Below are positions 1 to 7,445 of a stretch of DNA of 13,087 nt, piece after piece (position 1 is the stretch's first letter; the number at the start of each line of letters is the position of its first letter). The stretch lies in assembly GCA_041569895.1 (NCBI GenBank), contig JBFFXF010000211.1, forward strand, positions 1 through 13,087. The letters run 5' to 3'. The translations under genes and the position numbers were made by a program. The stretch comes from JBFFXF01 sp041569895 (GTDB lineage: Bacteria; Planctomycetota; UBA8108; JACQVS01). The notes below the pieces were generated by a model, which worked only from the letters and a program-made list of their open reading frames with translations, made no database searches and was not told where the DNA came from.

Positions 1-65
1 CACCCGACCCGCCCCCGGGGAATCGCCCCTGTAACCGCCGCCATCTTCATGTACACTCGTCGCCG

Positions 66-1244
66 ATGGAGACCGGCACCGGTGTGGCCAAGAGGCTCAT
101 CCTTCTCGGATCGACGGGATCGATCGGCACCAACACGCTCGAGGTGGTGCGCAACCTCCCGGGGGAGCTGGAGATCGTCGCGCTCGCGGCGGGGGGGAAC
201 TGGAAGCTGCTGCTCGAGCAGGCGCGCGAGTTCGGTCCGGTGGCGGTCGCCCTCGGTGACGAGAGCGCCGGCGAGGAGTTCGAGCGTGCCTGTGCCGCCG
301 CGAAGCTCGAGCGGCGGCCTCGTGTGCACGTCGGGGCGGAGGGGCTGGTGCGCCTGGTGGAGGAGACCGACGCGGACATGGTCGTCGGGGCGATCTCGGG
401 CGCGGCGGGCCTCCCCGCGACCGTGGCGGCCGTCGAGACCGGCAAGGACGTCGCGCTCGCCAACAAGGAGGCGCTCGTCATGGCCGGTAACGTGCTGACG
501 CGACGGGCGCGCGAACTCGGCCGCCGCATCCTCCCGGTCGACAGCGAGCACTCGGCGATCTTCCAGTCGCTGCAATCGGGCCGGCGCGAGGAGGTCAAGC
601 GCGTCATCCTCACGGCGTCGGGCGGCCCGTTTCGCGCCACCCCGCGCGAGGAACTCGCCTCCGTCACGCCCGAGCAGGCGCTGCGTCACCCGACCTGGGA
701 CATGGGCGCCAAGATCACCATCGATTCGGCGACACTGATGAACAAGGCGCTGGAGATCATCGAGGCGCGCTGGCTCTTCGATCTGCCGCCGTCCGCGATC
801 GACGTCGTCGTCCACCCGCAGTCGATCATCCACTCCTTCGTCGAGTTCATCGATGGCTCGACCATCTGCCAGCTCGGGCACCCGGACATGAAAGTCCCGA
901 TCCAGTACGCTCTCACCTACCCGCGACGGCGCCCGCTGGGCGGTCCGCAGCTCGGCCTCGCGGAGATCGGCAGCCTGACCTTCGAGGCGCCCGATCCCGA
1001 GCGGTTCCCCTCCCTCCGGCTCGCATACGAGGCGCTCGAGGCCGGCGGCACGGCGCCCGCGGTTCTCAATGGCGCCAACGAGGTTGCGGTGCAACTATTC
1101 CTGAAAGGCGAACTGGAGTTTCTCCGAATCTTTGAGATGCTGGAGGATGTGCTCGGATCCCATAACATCATCACGGACCCGACACTGGAAGAGATCTTCG
1201 AGGCCGACCGCTGGGCGCGCGAGCGCGCCCTCGCTCTGGTCTGA
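66..1244 (+). CDS. dxr: 1-deoxy-D-xylulose 5-phosphate reductoisomerase
   Basis: Cytosolic enzyme of the MEP isoprenoid pathway. It converts 1-deoxy-D-xylulose 5-phosphate to 2-C-methyl-D-erythritol 4-phosphate using NADPH and a divalent metal. Numbering from the ATG at 66 (392 aa, normal family length), one sees the NADPH-binding GSTGSIG (15-21), LANKE (131-135), the metal-binding VDSEH (158-162, with D159 and E161), ASGGPF (184-189), the W211-containing flexible loop, SATLMNKALE (221-230, with N226, K227 and E230) and HPQSIIHS (250-257). All expected active-site blocks are present. The start is uncertain. ATG 66 has no Shine-Dalgarno sequence. GTG 84 would give an N-terminus (MAKRLILLGSTG) matching the usual Dxr start and has GGAG at 68-71, though 12 bases away. 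It is the first gene of a plus-strand block, and rseP follows after 38 bases. The identity is certain; only the start is open. Confidence 0.97.
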   Translation: METGTGVAKRLILLGSTGSIGTNTLEVVRNLPGELEIVALAAGGNWKLLLEQAREFGPVAVALGDESAGEEFERACAAAKLERRPRVHVGAEGLVRLVEETDADMVVGAISGAAGLPATVAAVETGKDVALANKEALVMAGNVLTRRARELGRRILPVDSEHSAIFQSLQSGRREEVKRVILTASGGPFRATPREELASVTPEQALRHPTWDMGAKITIDSATLMNKALEIIEARWLFDLPPSAIDVVVHPQSIIHSFVEFIDGSTICQLGHPDMKVPIQYALTYPRRRPLGGPQLGLAEIGSLTFEAPDPERFPSLRLAYEALEAGGTAPAVLNGANEVAVQLFLKGELEFLRIFEMLEDVLGSHNIITDPTLEEIFEADRWARERALALV

Positions 1245-1282
1245 CTGACAGCCATCGACCCGAGAAGCACTCGCACGACCAC

Positions 1283-3406
1283 ATGAGCGTCATCTACGTC
1301 ATCTACGCCATCCTCGGCATCAGCGTCATCATCTTCATTCACGAGCTCGGCCACTTCCTCGCCGCCAAGAAGGTCGGCGTGCGCGTCGAGCGGTTCAGCG
1401 TGGGCTTCGACCCGACCGTCTTCGGCGTCCGCCTGCGATTCTTCGCGTTCAGGCGCGGCGAAACGGAGTACATCGTCGGGATGATCCCGTTCGGGGGTTA
1501 CGTCAAGCTCGCGGGAGAGACGCAGCTCGATGCCGAGACCGGCAAGACCGAGCCGCAGCCGGACTGGCTGGTCTCCAAGAGCCCGGGCGCGCGCGCGCTC
1601 GTCTTCGCCGCCGGAGCCGCGTTCAACATCGTCTCGGCGTTCTTCTTCTTCGCGCTCGCCTTCAACATCGGCGTCAGCTTCTTCACCACCGACATCGGCT
1701 GGGTGGAGCAGGACTCGCCCGCGTGGGAGGCGGGTTTCCGTCCGGGCGACCGGATCACCGCCATCGACGGGGAGCCCACGTCGGAGTACATGGAGCTGAT
1801 GATGGCGGTCGCGTTCGCCGACCGAGGCAAGCAGCTCGAGATCGAGTACGAGTCCGGAACCGGCGAGAACCGCACCACGGTCGTGACGCCGGAATGGAAT
1901 GAGGTCCGCGGCATCCAGACGATTGGCGTCCAGCACGGACTCGATCCGAAAGTCGTCGCGGTCACCAGGAAGAGCGCGGCCGAGAAGGCGGGCGTCCAGA
2001 GCGGCGACCTCCTCACCGGGGCCCGGCTCGGGGCGATCGAGCTGACGAGCACGCCGTCCTTCGACGCCATGCTCCAGGCGCTGAGGGAATACAAGGTCGT
2101 CCATCAGGGCGCCCCGATCGAGCTGCGGGTGAAGTCCGCCGACGGGAACGAGGCGTGGCGGACTCTCGAGTTCGACGCGCGCGAGGAGACCGAGAACAAG
2201 CTCGGCATCGCGGCGATGCACCCGGCGTGCATCGTCGAGGCGGTTCGCGGCTCGAGCCCGCTCGCCGGGCGCCTCGGCGCCGGAGACCGGATCCTGCGCG
2301 TCAACGGCGACGCGATACTCTCGTTCGACATCGTCACGCTGGCCGACCTCGCCTCGGCGGGACGCGCCGACTGGACGATCACCGTCGAGCGTCAGAACCG
2401 CTCGGAGGAGGAGATCACCCTCCCTCGCGCCGACGTGATCAACGCCCTCGCCGTCGGGGATCTCGACTTCGCCCGCCCGGGCGAGATCGGCCCGATCGAG
2501 GCCGGATCGGCGCTCGCCGCCGCCGGGTTTCGCGAGGGCGACATCGTCTGGCGCGTCGGCGACCGCATCGTCGGCTCGGTCGATCGGATCTCGGATGCCC
2601 TGGCGGCCACGCCGGGGGAGATGGTCGCGGTCGGGATCATCCGCGACGGTGCGCGACTCGAGAAGCCGCTCGAGGTGCCGCGTCAGACGCTCCGCGAGCT
2701 CGCCGCGAAGCCCGACGGCGACGGGTCGCCCTGGCAGCGGACACCCCTCGTGCGCGTCGCCACCGCGAGTCCGGCGGCGCGCGCTGGCCTGGTCACCGGC
2801 TCTCGAGTGACACGCATCGGTGAGAGGCCGATCGCCTCGTGGACCGACGTCCTCGAGGTGGTGTCGTCGACGAAGAAGGGGAGCGAGATCACCGTCGCGT
2901 GGGTGACGCCGGAGGGGAGCGAGCGAGCCGCGACCGCCACGCTCGAGAAGGAGACCTACATACCTCTCGGGCTCGAGCTGCAGCCGAGACAGGCGATCGT
3001 CCAGGCGGGCCTCCTCGAGTCGACCGTTCTCGGCGTGCAGCGCGTCAAGATCATCTCGCAGCAGGTGTTCCTGACACTCAAGGGGCTTCTCAAGCGCCAG
3101 GTGGAGGCGAAGAACCTCTCGGGGCCGGTGGGGATCGTGCACATCATGCACCGCATCTCGGAGTACGGCATCGGGACGCTGATCTATTTCATGGCGCTGA
3201 TCAGCGTCAACCTGGGGATCCTCAACCTGCTGCCGATCCCCATCCTCGACGGCGGCCATCTCCTCTTCTTGCTGATCGAGAAGATCAAGGGCTCCCCGGT
3301 CGACATCCGCATCCAGGAAGCCGCGACCGCGGTCGCGTTCTTCCTGATCATCGGGCTCGCCCTGTTCGTCACCTACCACGACCTGCGCAGGCTGATCGGC
3401 TTCTGA
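1283..3406 (+). CDS. rseP: RseP-type site-2 intramembrane zinc metalloprotease with expanded PDZ region
   Basis: Membrane protease of the RseP/S2P (M50) family, which cuts transmembrane substrates such as anti-sigma factors after a first cleavage. Seen in the 707-residue product: TM1 with zinc motif HELGH (20-24), GGYVK (71-75), TM2 (about 103-133), TM3 with the second zinc-ligand motif LLPIPILDGG (649-658, D656), and a last TM (about 680-697). Between TM2 and TM3 lie about 495 periplasmic residues. They contain five PDZ-like GxxxGD-type loops: AGFRPGD (150-156), AGVQSGD (236-242), GRLGAGD (329-335), AGFREGD (414-420) and a degenerate AGLVTGS (501-507). Family members usually have one or two PDZ domains in about 350-450 residues, so this protein is unusually long. 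The start ATG has only weak upstream purines (GAGAAG). It lies 38 bases after dxr, a common neighbour of rseP, so co-transcription is likely. The real substrate is unknown. Confidence 0.95.
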   Translation: MSVIYVIYAILGISVIIFIHELGHFLAAKKVGVRVERFSVGFDPTVFGVRLRFFAFRRGETEYIVGMIPFGGYVKLAGETQLDAETGKTEPQPDWLVSKSPGARALVFAAGAAFNIVSAFFFFALAFNIGVSFFTTDIGWVEQDSPAWEAGFRPGDRITAIDGEPTSEYMELMMAVAFADRGKQLEIEYESGTGENRTTVVTPEWNEVRGIQTIGVQHGLDPKVVAVTRKSAAEKAGVQSGDLLTGARLGAIELTSTPSFDAMLQALREYKVVHQGAPIELRVKSADGNEAWRTLEFDAREETENKLGIAAMHPACIVEAVRGSSPLAGRLGAGDRILRVNGDAILSFDIVTLADLASAGRADWTITVERQNRSEEEITLPRADVINALAVGDLDFARPGEIGPIEAGSALAAAGFREGDIVWRVGDRIVGSVDRISDALAATPGEMVAVGIIRDGARLEKPLEVPRQTLRELAAKPDGDGSPWQRTPLVRVATASPAARAGLVTGSRVTRIGERPIASWTDVLEVVSSTKKGSEITVAWVTPEGSERAATATLEKETYIPLGLELQPRQAIVQAGLLESTVLGVQRVKIISQQVFLTLKGLLKRQVEAKNLSGPVGIVHIMHRISEYGIGTLIYFMALISVNLGILNLLPIPILDGGHLLFLLIEKIKGSPVDIRIQEAATAVAFFLIIGLALFVTYHDLRRLIGF

Positions 3407-3450
3407 GCTCCGCGACGTCGACGATCCGACCCCTTCTGGCGCTCGTTCGC

Positions 3451-4338
3451 GTGCCGTTGACGCCGACGGCCGTGGCGGACAGCCTCGTCGGATACGCGCT
3501 CGCGACCTCCCTCCTGACCACCGGCGAGTGGAACGCCACCGACGCGCTCGGCCTGACTCTGGCATGCGGTGTGTCCGTCCTCGCGTACTGGTTCGGCATG
3601 GCGACGAACGACGTGCTCGACTTCCGCAAGGACCGCGAGCTGGCGCCCGGCCGTCCGCTGCCGAGCGGCGCGCTCGGGCTGCGCGCCGCGATGATCGTCG
3701 CCGCCGTGCTGCTGTCGGGCGCGTACGTCGTCGCGGCGTTCGCCCGCGTGCTCCCCGCGCTCTGGGCGCTCGTCGTGCTGATCCTCGTGTACAACGCGGG
3801 CGGCAAGCGCGTCCCGGTGCTCGGCAACCTGCTGATGGGATCGTGCCGCGCCGCCAACCTGCTGCTCGGCGCCTCGGCGGTGGCGGGCGTCTCGATCCTC
3901 GACGTCCTGCGATCGCCGCAACTGGTCGCCGCGGCCGCGGTGCTCGGTCTCTACATCGCGGCGGTCACCGCGATCAGCGTGCTCGAGGATCGAGCGCACG
4001 ACAGCCGGCGACTGCTGCGACTGGCGGGCCTGCTGCTGATCTTTCCGATCGGCGTCCTGGTTCCCGGGTGGCGGTCCCTCGGCGCGTGGCTCAACGGCGG
4101 CGTCTTCATGGCGTACCTGTGGGGCTCCGTGCGCATGGCGGAGGCCGAGTCGACACGCGCCTCTGGCGAAACGCATCCGGCGGCGCTCGTCGTGCGTCGC
4201 GGCCTCGGCGCGCTCTACTTCGTCGACGCCGGGCTCCTCTGGTGGCACGACCTCGCGGTGCCGGCGGCCGCCGTCTATGCGCTGTTCGGATTGGGGTGGT
4301 ATTGGATGAGGTGGTGGGTACAATCCGGGCAATCATGA
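3451..4338 (+). CDS. UbiA-superfamily membrane prenyltransferase-like protein (EboC-like)
   Basis: Polytopic membrane protein of the UbiA family, whose members move prenyl groups onto aromatic or other acceptors. From GTG 3451 the product has 295 residues and is mostly hydrophobic helices. It shows the first Asp-rich motif NDVLDFRKD (53-61), followed by the conserved PGRPLPSG (66-73), the second-half motif YNAGGK (114-119), and LEDRAHD (178-184). The stretch around LGNLLMGSCRAANLLLG (124-140) resembles the CR-NLLLG segment of EboC-type members, the branch linked to the ebo cluster in cyanobacteria and other bacteria. No other ebo genes are in this window, so the substrate is open. The start is uncertain: no ATG is available. 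GTG 3451 is the only conventional codon near the expected N-terminus, but alignable sequence (LLALVR) continues upstream toward a CTG at 3403 that overlaps the rseP stop. The stop overlaps the purD start as ATGA, suggesting translational coupling. Confidence 0.85.
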   Translation: MPLTPTAVADSLVGYALATSLLTTGEWNATDALGLTLACGVSVLAYWFGMATNDVLDFRKDRELAPGRPLPSGALGLRAAMIVAAVLLSGAYVVAAFARVLPALWALVVLILVYNAGGKRVPVLGNLLMGSCRAANLLLGASAVAGVSILDVLRSPQLVAAAAVLGLYIAAVTAISVLEDRAHDSRRLLRLAGLLLIFPIGVLVPGWRSLGAWLNGGVFMAYLWGSVRMAEAESTRASGETHPAALVVRRGLGALYFVDAGLLWWHDLAVPAAAVYALFGLGWYWMRWWVQSGQS

Positions 4339-5636
4339 AGGTCCTGGTGCTCGGTGGCGGCGGTCGCGAGCATGTGCTCGCATGGAAGCTCTCCCTCTCG
4401 CCTCGCGTCGACGAGGTGTGGTGCGCGCCGGGCAACGCGGGCATCGCGCGCGACGTCCGCACGACGCCGATCAACGCGGACTCCGAGGACGGCATCGCCG
4501 AGGCGATCCGCTTCGCGAGGGACCGGGGGATCGACCTCACCGTCGTCGGGCCGGAGGCGCCTCTCGTCCTCGGCGTCGTCGATCGCTTCGAGGAGGCCGG
4601 CCTGCGCATCTTCGGTCCGAATCGCGCGGCGGCGCAGCTCGAGGGAAGCAAGTGCTTCACCAAGGAGTTCCTCGCGCGGCACGGCATCCCGACGGCCTCG
4701 TTCCACGTCTTCGACGAGGTCGAGGCAGCGCGTCGCCACGTCGCGACCCGTGGCGTGCCGGTCGTCGTCAAGGCCGAAGGTCTCGCCGCCGGCAAGGGCG
4801 TCTTCGTGGCGCGGACCACCGACGAGGCGCTCGCCGCGGTCGAGACGATCATGGTCGAGCGCAAGTTCGGCGCGGCGGGCGACCGCCTCATCGTCGAGGA
4901 CTTCCTGCCCGGTTTCGAGCTCACCCTCATCGTCCTCACCGACGGCAAGACGGCGGTGCCGCTCGAGACGGCGCAGGACTACAAGCCCGTCTTCAACGGC
5001 AACACCGGCCCGAACACGGGCGGCATGGGGTCCTACTCGCCGCACGTGCCGCTCGATGACGGGCTCATCTCGCAGGCGCTCGAGCGCATCATCCAGCCGA
5101 CGCTCGCCGGTCTCGAGCGCGACGGCATCGAGTACCGGGGGGCGCTCTACGCGGGGCTGATGATCACGTCGAAGGGGCCGAGCCTGCTCGAGTACAACGT
5201 CCGCTTCGGCGATCCGGAAGTGCAGTCGATCCTCTTCCGCCTCGAGACCGATCTCCTCGATGTGATCGAGGCATGCGTCGACGGGCGCCTCGACGAAGTG
5301 ACGCCGCGCTGGAACCCGGGAACGGCGATCTGCGTGATCGGCGCCTCGCCGGGCTATCCGGGGCGCTACGAGAAGGGCCGAGTGATCGAGGGGCTCGAGG
5401 AGTCGGCGCGCGAGGCCGAGGCGCGGGGCGACCGGGTCAAGGTCTTCTTCGCCGGCGCCGGCGCCGACGCGGAGGGACGCCTGGTGACGTCGGGAGGGCG
5501 AGTCCTCGGGGTGACGGCTCTCGGGGATACGCTGGACGGCGCTCGCGAATGCGCCTACCGCCATCTCCGGAAGGTGGGCTTCGACGGGATGCACGCCCGA
5601 GACGACATCGGCGTACCGATCCGAGTCGGCAGTTGA
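4335..5636 (+). CDS. purD: Phosphoribosylamine--glycine ligase (GAR synthetase)
   Basis: Cytosolic ATP-grasp enzyme that joins 5-phosphoribosylamine and glycine with ATP in the second step of de novo purine synthesis. The product is 433 residues, the usual length. Visible blocks are the N-terminal GGGGREH (7-13), GPEAPL (72-77), the ATP-grasp segment VVVKAEGLAAGKGV (143-156), GPNTGGMGSYSP (225-236), the metal/active-site segment EYNVRFGDPE (286-295), GGRVLGV (387-393) and the C-terminal DDIG (423-426). The usual QDHKR segment before the GPNTGGMG block reads QDYKPVFNGN here (214-223), a modest divergence. The ATG at 4335 overlaps the stop of the UbiA-like gene by four bases, so translation is probably coupled to it. 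A terminator follows at once. It is the only purine gene in view, so it seems carried along with this block and not part of a pur operon. Confidence 0.97.
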   Translation: MKVLVLGGGGREHVLAWKLSLSPRVDEVWCAPGNAGIARDVRTTPINADSEDGIAEAIRFARDRGIDLTVVGPEAPLVLGVVDRFEEAGLRIFGPNRAAAQLEGSKCFTKEFLARHGIPTASFHVFDEVEAARRHVATRGVPVVVKAEGLAAGKGVFVARTTDEALAAVETIMVERKFGAAGDRLIVEDFLPGFELTLIVLTDGKTAVPLETAQDYKPVFNGNTGPNTGGMGSYSPHVPLDDGLISQALERIIQPTLAGLERDGIEYRGALYAGLMITSKGPSLLEYNVRFGDPEVQSILFRLETDLLDVIEACVDGRLDEVTPRWNPGTAICVIGASPGYPGRYEKGRVIEGLEESAREAEARGDRVKVFFAGAGADAEGRLVTSGGRVLGVTALGDTLDGARECAYRHLRKVGFDGMHARDDIGVPIRVGS

Positions 5637-5641
5637 GGGCG

Positions 5642-5672
5642 CGCCGAGAGGGGCTCGGCGTATCCTTTTCTT
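5642..5672 (+). terminator. Intrinsic terminator after purD
   Basis: A perfect 7-bp stem, CGCCGAG (5642-5648) with CTCGGCG (5654-5660), closes a five-base loop (AGGGG) and is followed by the T-rich run TATCCTTTTCTT. It begins five bases after the purD stop and fits a Rho-independent terminator for the plus-strand block. Read the other way the hairpin lacks a T tract, so it is unlikely to terminate the convergent minus-strand gene. Confidence 0.75.
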
Positions 5673-5952
5673 ACGCCCTGCGGAAGAGCATCCGGAGCCA
5701 CTCGCCCAGGGTGCTCTGATAGCACGCGTCGAACGCGTCGTCGAGCCGCCGCCGCAGGGATCGGTTCCTCAGGAACGTGGGAAGGTCTTCCGTTGGGTCG
5801 CTTTCGTTTTCGGAGCTGTCGGTATCGAGCGAGCTGGACCCGTTTATGTCGGCGCCCGCAGGGGAAGGGGTGAATTCTTCGAACCGGTGGTCAACGAAGT
5901 ACTGTCGAACTCGCTGGGGAGTTTCCAGACCGTGCTCGGTTGCGGTGATCAA
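5671..5952 (-). CDS. Small acidic protein of unknown function, TTG start
   Basis: A 93-residue protein with no family I recognise. The start is chosen from a perfect AGGAGG (5968-5963) ten bases upstream of a TTG at 5952. The same frame stays open to an ATG at 6276, but that extra stretch is Arg/Gly-rich without protein-like character and has no ribosome site. The product has an amphipathic N-terminal part (TPQRVRQYFVDHRFEEF, about 10-26), then an acidic, Ser-rich linker (NGSSSLDTDSSENESDP, about 36-52). A basic helical C-terminus follows (about 57-93) with FLRNRSLRRRLDDAF and a Trp-containing end. There is no signal peptide or membrane segment. The acidic linker between two helical ends suggests a small soluble adaptor or regulator, but that is a guess. 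It is convergent with purD, and base composition around it is less GC-rich than in the flanking genes. Confidence 0.6.
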   Translation of the reverse strand: MITATEHGLETPQRVRQYFVDHRFEEFTPSPAGADINGSSSLDTDSSENESDPTEDLPTFLRNRSLRRRLDDAFDACYQSTLGEWLRMLFRRA

Positions 5953-5962
5953 AGGTTCCCAA

Positions 5963-5968
5963 CCTCCT
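5963..5968 (-). promoter_or_regulatory. Ribosome binding site that sets the TTG start of the small acidic gene
   Basis: The minus strand reads AGGAGGT ending ten bases before TTG 5952-5950. It is the strongest Shine-Dalgarno match in this intergenic area and is the reason the short start is preferred over the ATG at 6276. Confidence 0.65.
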
Positions 5969-5988
5969 GTCGAGAGTTGCAACCGGAG

Positions 5989-6008
5989 CGATCGGGCGCG
6001 CCCGATCG
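5989..6008. repeat. Perfect 20-base palindrome
   Basis: CGATCGGGCG followed directly by its reverse complement CGCCCGATCG, with no central spacer. It lies 20 bases upstream of the AGGAGG of the small minus-strand gene. It could be a dimeric repressor site, or an RNA hairpin with an 8-bp stem and CGCG loop near the ribosome site. Confidence 0.8.
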
Positions 6009-6267
6009 TCCGCCGGCCGTCTCGCGGCCGGATGCCGTAGTCCGTTTGGAATCGTGTTCGTGTTTTTGCCGGGCGCCGAGCTCCTTTGCTGATCGATCCT
6101 CCGGGATCGCGTGTCCCGGGTCGGCGCGCGACAGTTCCCGCTCTCCGGCGCGTCGACCACACAAAGCATATCGGGCCGGACACAAAAACATGAAACGAAT
6201 TCCGGGCTGACAACATATCCGGAACGTCCAGGCGTAAGAAATCCTTTCGCCGGGCACGAATCGCCGG

Positions 6268-6295
6268 ATTGTCCATTCCCGGGAACGGTTGTCAA
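6268..6295 (-). promoter_or_regulatory. Candidate sigma-70-type promoter for the small acidic gene
   Basis: On the minus strand, a perfect -35 box TTGACA (6295-6290) is followed after 16 bases by GACAAT (6273-6268), four of six matches to the -10 consensus. The spacer contains a perfect 10-base palindrome TTCCCGGGAA (6276-6285), a possible operator. The start of transcription would be near 6261, giving a leader of about 310 bases. Confidence 0.4.
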
Positions 6296-6428
6296 GACTC
6301 AAACGAGTGGGATGTACGACCGATGGCAGGGTCGCGGGATGGGGGACGGATGGACCGGCAGCGGCACCCTCGGGGACGGCTCTCCTCGCGCGCCCGCCCA
6401 GCTCCGGATCAAGCCCGACTTCCCTCGG

Positions 6429-7445
6429 CTACTCCGCCTTCGCCGCCTCGTCGTCCTTCTCCTCGGGCGGCGGCTCGAGAACGTCCTCGAAGCCGATCAG
6501 CGCGTTGATCGCGTCGTAGACGTTGCCGAGGACGGTCGGCGTCACGCGGCCGCGCTCGTTCCGATTGAAACCCTTGTGGCCCTTGAGCTTGAGCTGGGCG
6601 ATCGTGGCGCCCTTCTTCTCGAGCCCGTCCCGCAGGGCCGCGTAGCAGCGCTTGGCGACCAGGCGCGACAGGCGCTGGAGCTGGTAGTGCGCCGCCTGGT
6701 GCTTGCGGAAGAGCCCCGGCTCCTTCGACTCGTACTCGGAGATCGCCAGCTGGAGCTCGCCGAACTTCTTCATCCAGCCGTCGACGAAAGTCGAGAAGGC
6801 CTCGGTGTCGAGCTTCGTCCCGTCGACGTACTTCTCGCCGCCCTCGAGGAGCGTGAGTTCGTCGATGAACTCGTTGTTGAGGTCGAGGAGCTTGCCGATG
6901 GTCTCGGCGAAGTACTTCTTGACCGAAAGCTCCTGGGCCTTCTTGTCATCCTCCGTGCCGACCTTGATCGCGAAGTTGGGGTAGTTCCAGGACCACGGCT
7001 CGGACTCGGGCGGGAACGACTCCTTGCGCTCGCCGATCTCCTTGGCGACGCTCGCCGTCTGGCTCGCCAGTGGCAGCTGCGTGCGAATCTGGTAGGCGTC
7101 GTCGACCGGCAGGTGCTTCTTCGGCGTCCACTCGAACTTGAGGTTCTTGCGGTTCTCCGAGCTCAGCGTGTAGAACTCGCTCTCGAACTGCTGGAACTGG
7201 TAGTAGAGCTGGAACTCGATCTTGGCGCCCTTCGGCAGCCGGGGATGGAGGTTGAAGCTCATCGCGATCGTCGGATTGTCGGTCTTCTTCTTCGGCGCGA
7301 CGAGGTCGATCCGCAGGACGTCGACGATCTTCTCGTAATTGACGTCGTCCGCGCGGACCACTGGCGAGCCGGAGAGCAGAGCGACGGCGGCAAGCGGGGC
7401 GAACAGCGGGCAGAGGCGCGAGGTGCGCGACGTCGAGGCGAACAT
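6429..7445 (-). CDS. Exported protein of unknown family, coupled to the pseudopilin-like gene
   Basis: A 338-residue protein that I do not recognise. It opens with a signal peptide: a basic start (R7, R10), a hydrophobic core (about 11-27) and a likely cleavage after VVRA (29-32). The first mature part (about 40-135) is rich in alternating hydrophobic and polar residues, suggesting a beta-sandwich. It is Lys- and aromatic-rich around IEFQLYYQFQQFESEFY (76-92). The second part (about 165-320) looks mainly helical, and the last 15 residues are charged (EEKDDEAAKAE). There are no Cys pairs, lipobox or catalytic motif. The ATG at 7445 shares a base with the stop of the upstream 1201-residue gene (TGATG). 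An excellent AGGAGG (7458-7453, seven bases away) lies within that gene's last codons, so the two products are probably made in fixed ratio. A periplasmic partner or chaperone of the pseudopilin-like protein is plausible but inferred from context only. Confidence 0.85.
   Translation of the reverse strand: MFASTSRTSRLCPLFAPLAAVALLSGSPVVRADDVNYEKIVDVLRIDLVAPKKKTDNPTIAMSFNLHPRLPKGAKIEFQLYYQFQQFESEFYTLSSENRKNLKFEWTPKKHLPVDDAYQIRTQLPLASQTASVAKEIGERKESFPPESEPWSWNYPNFAIKVGTEDDKKAQELSVKKYFAETIGKLLDLNNEFIDELTLLEGGEKYVDGTKLDTEAFSTFVDGWMKKFGELQLAISEYESKEPGLFRKHQAAHYQLQRLSRLVAKRCYAALRDGLEKKGATIAQLKLKGHKGFNRNERGRVTPTVLGNVYDAINALIGFEDVLEPPPEEKDDEAAKAE

Larger units (their letters stand above)
5953..6428. 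other. 476-base gene-free stretch with several inverted repeats
   Basis: No convincing gene is seen on either strand. The stretch is less GC-rich than its surroundings and holds four inverted repeats: a perfect 20-base palindrome at 5989-6008 (half site CGATCGGGCG); a 7-bp hairpin CCGGCCG/CGGCCGG with loop TCTCG at 6013-6031; a 6-bp hairpin CGATCC/GGATCG with a four-base loop at 6094-6109; and a competing pairing CCGGGA/TCCCGG at 6101-6119. If the promoter proposed at 6268-6295 is used, most of this becomes a leader of about 300 bases for the small minus-strand gene. The part from 6300 to 6428, downstream of the exported-protein gene, shows no clear terminator. Confidence 0.55.

Noticed and set aside
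1..40. Possible tail of an upstream plus-strand gene ending at TAA 32-34
   Set aside because: Only ten codons are visible and they match nothing recognisable. A cdsA or uppS gene is often found before dxr, but the sequence shown cannot support that.
917..3565. Very long open frame on the minus strand opposite dxr and rseP
   Set aside because: It is extremely rich in Arg, Asp, Glu and Leu and mirrors the coding strand's GC-rich third positions. The plus strand here has clear, complete dxr and rseP genes.
5953..6276. N-terminal extension of the small acidic gene to ATG 6276, and overlapping minus-strand frames of 117 and 134 codons
   Set aside because: No ribosome site precedes these starts, the translations lack protein-like character, and the region is full of inverted repeats. 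The TTG with AGGAGG explains the conserved-looking part.
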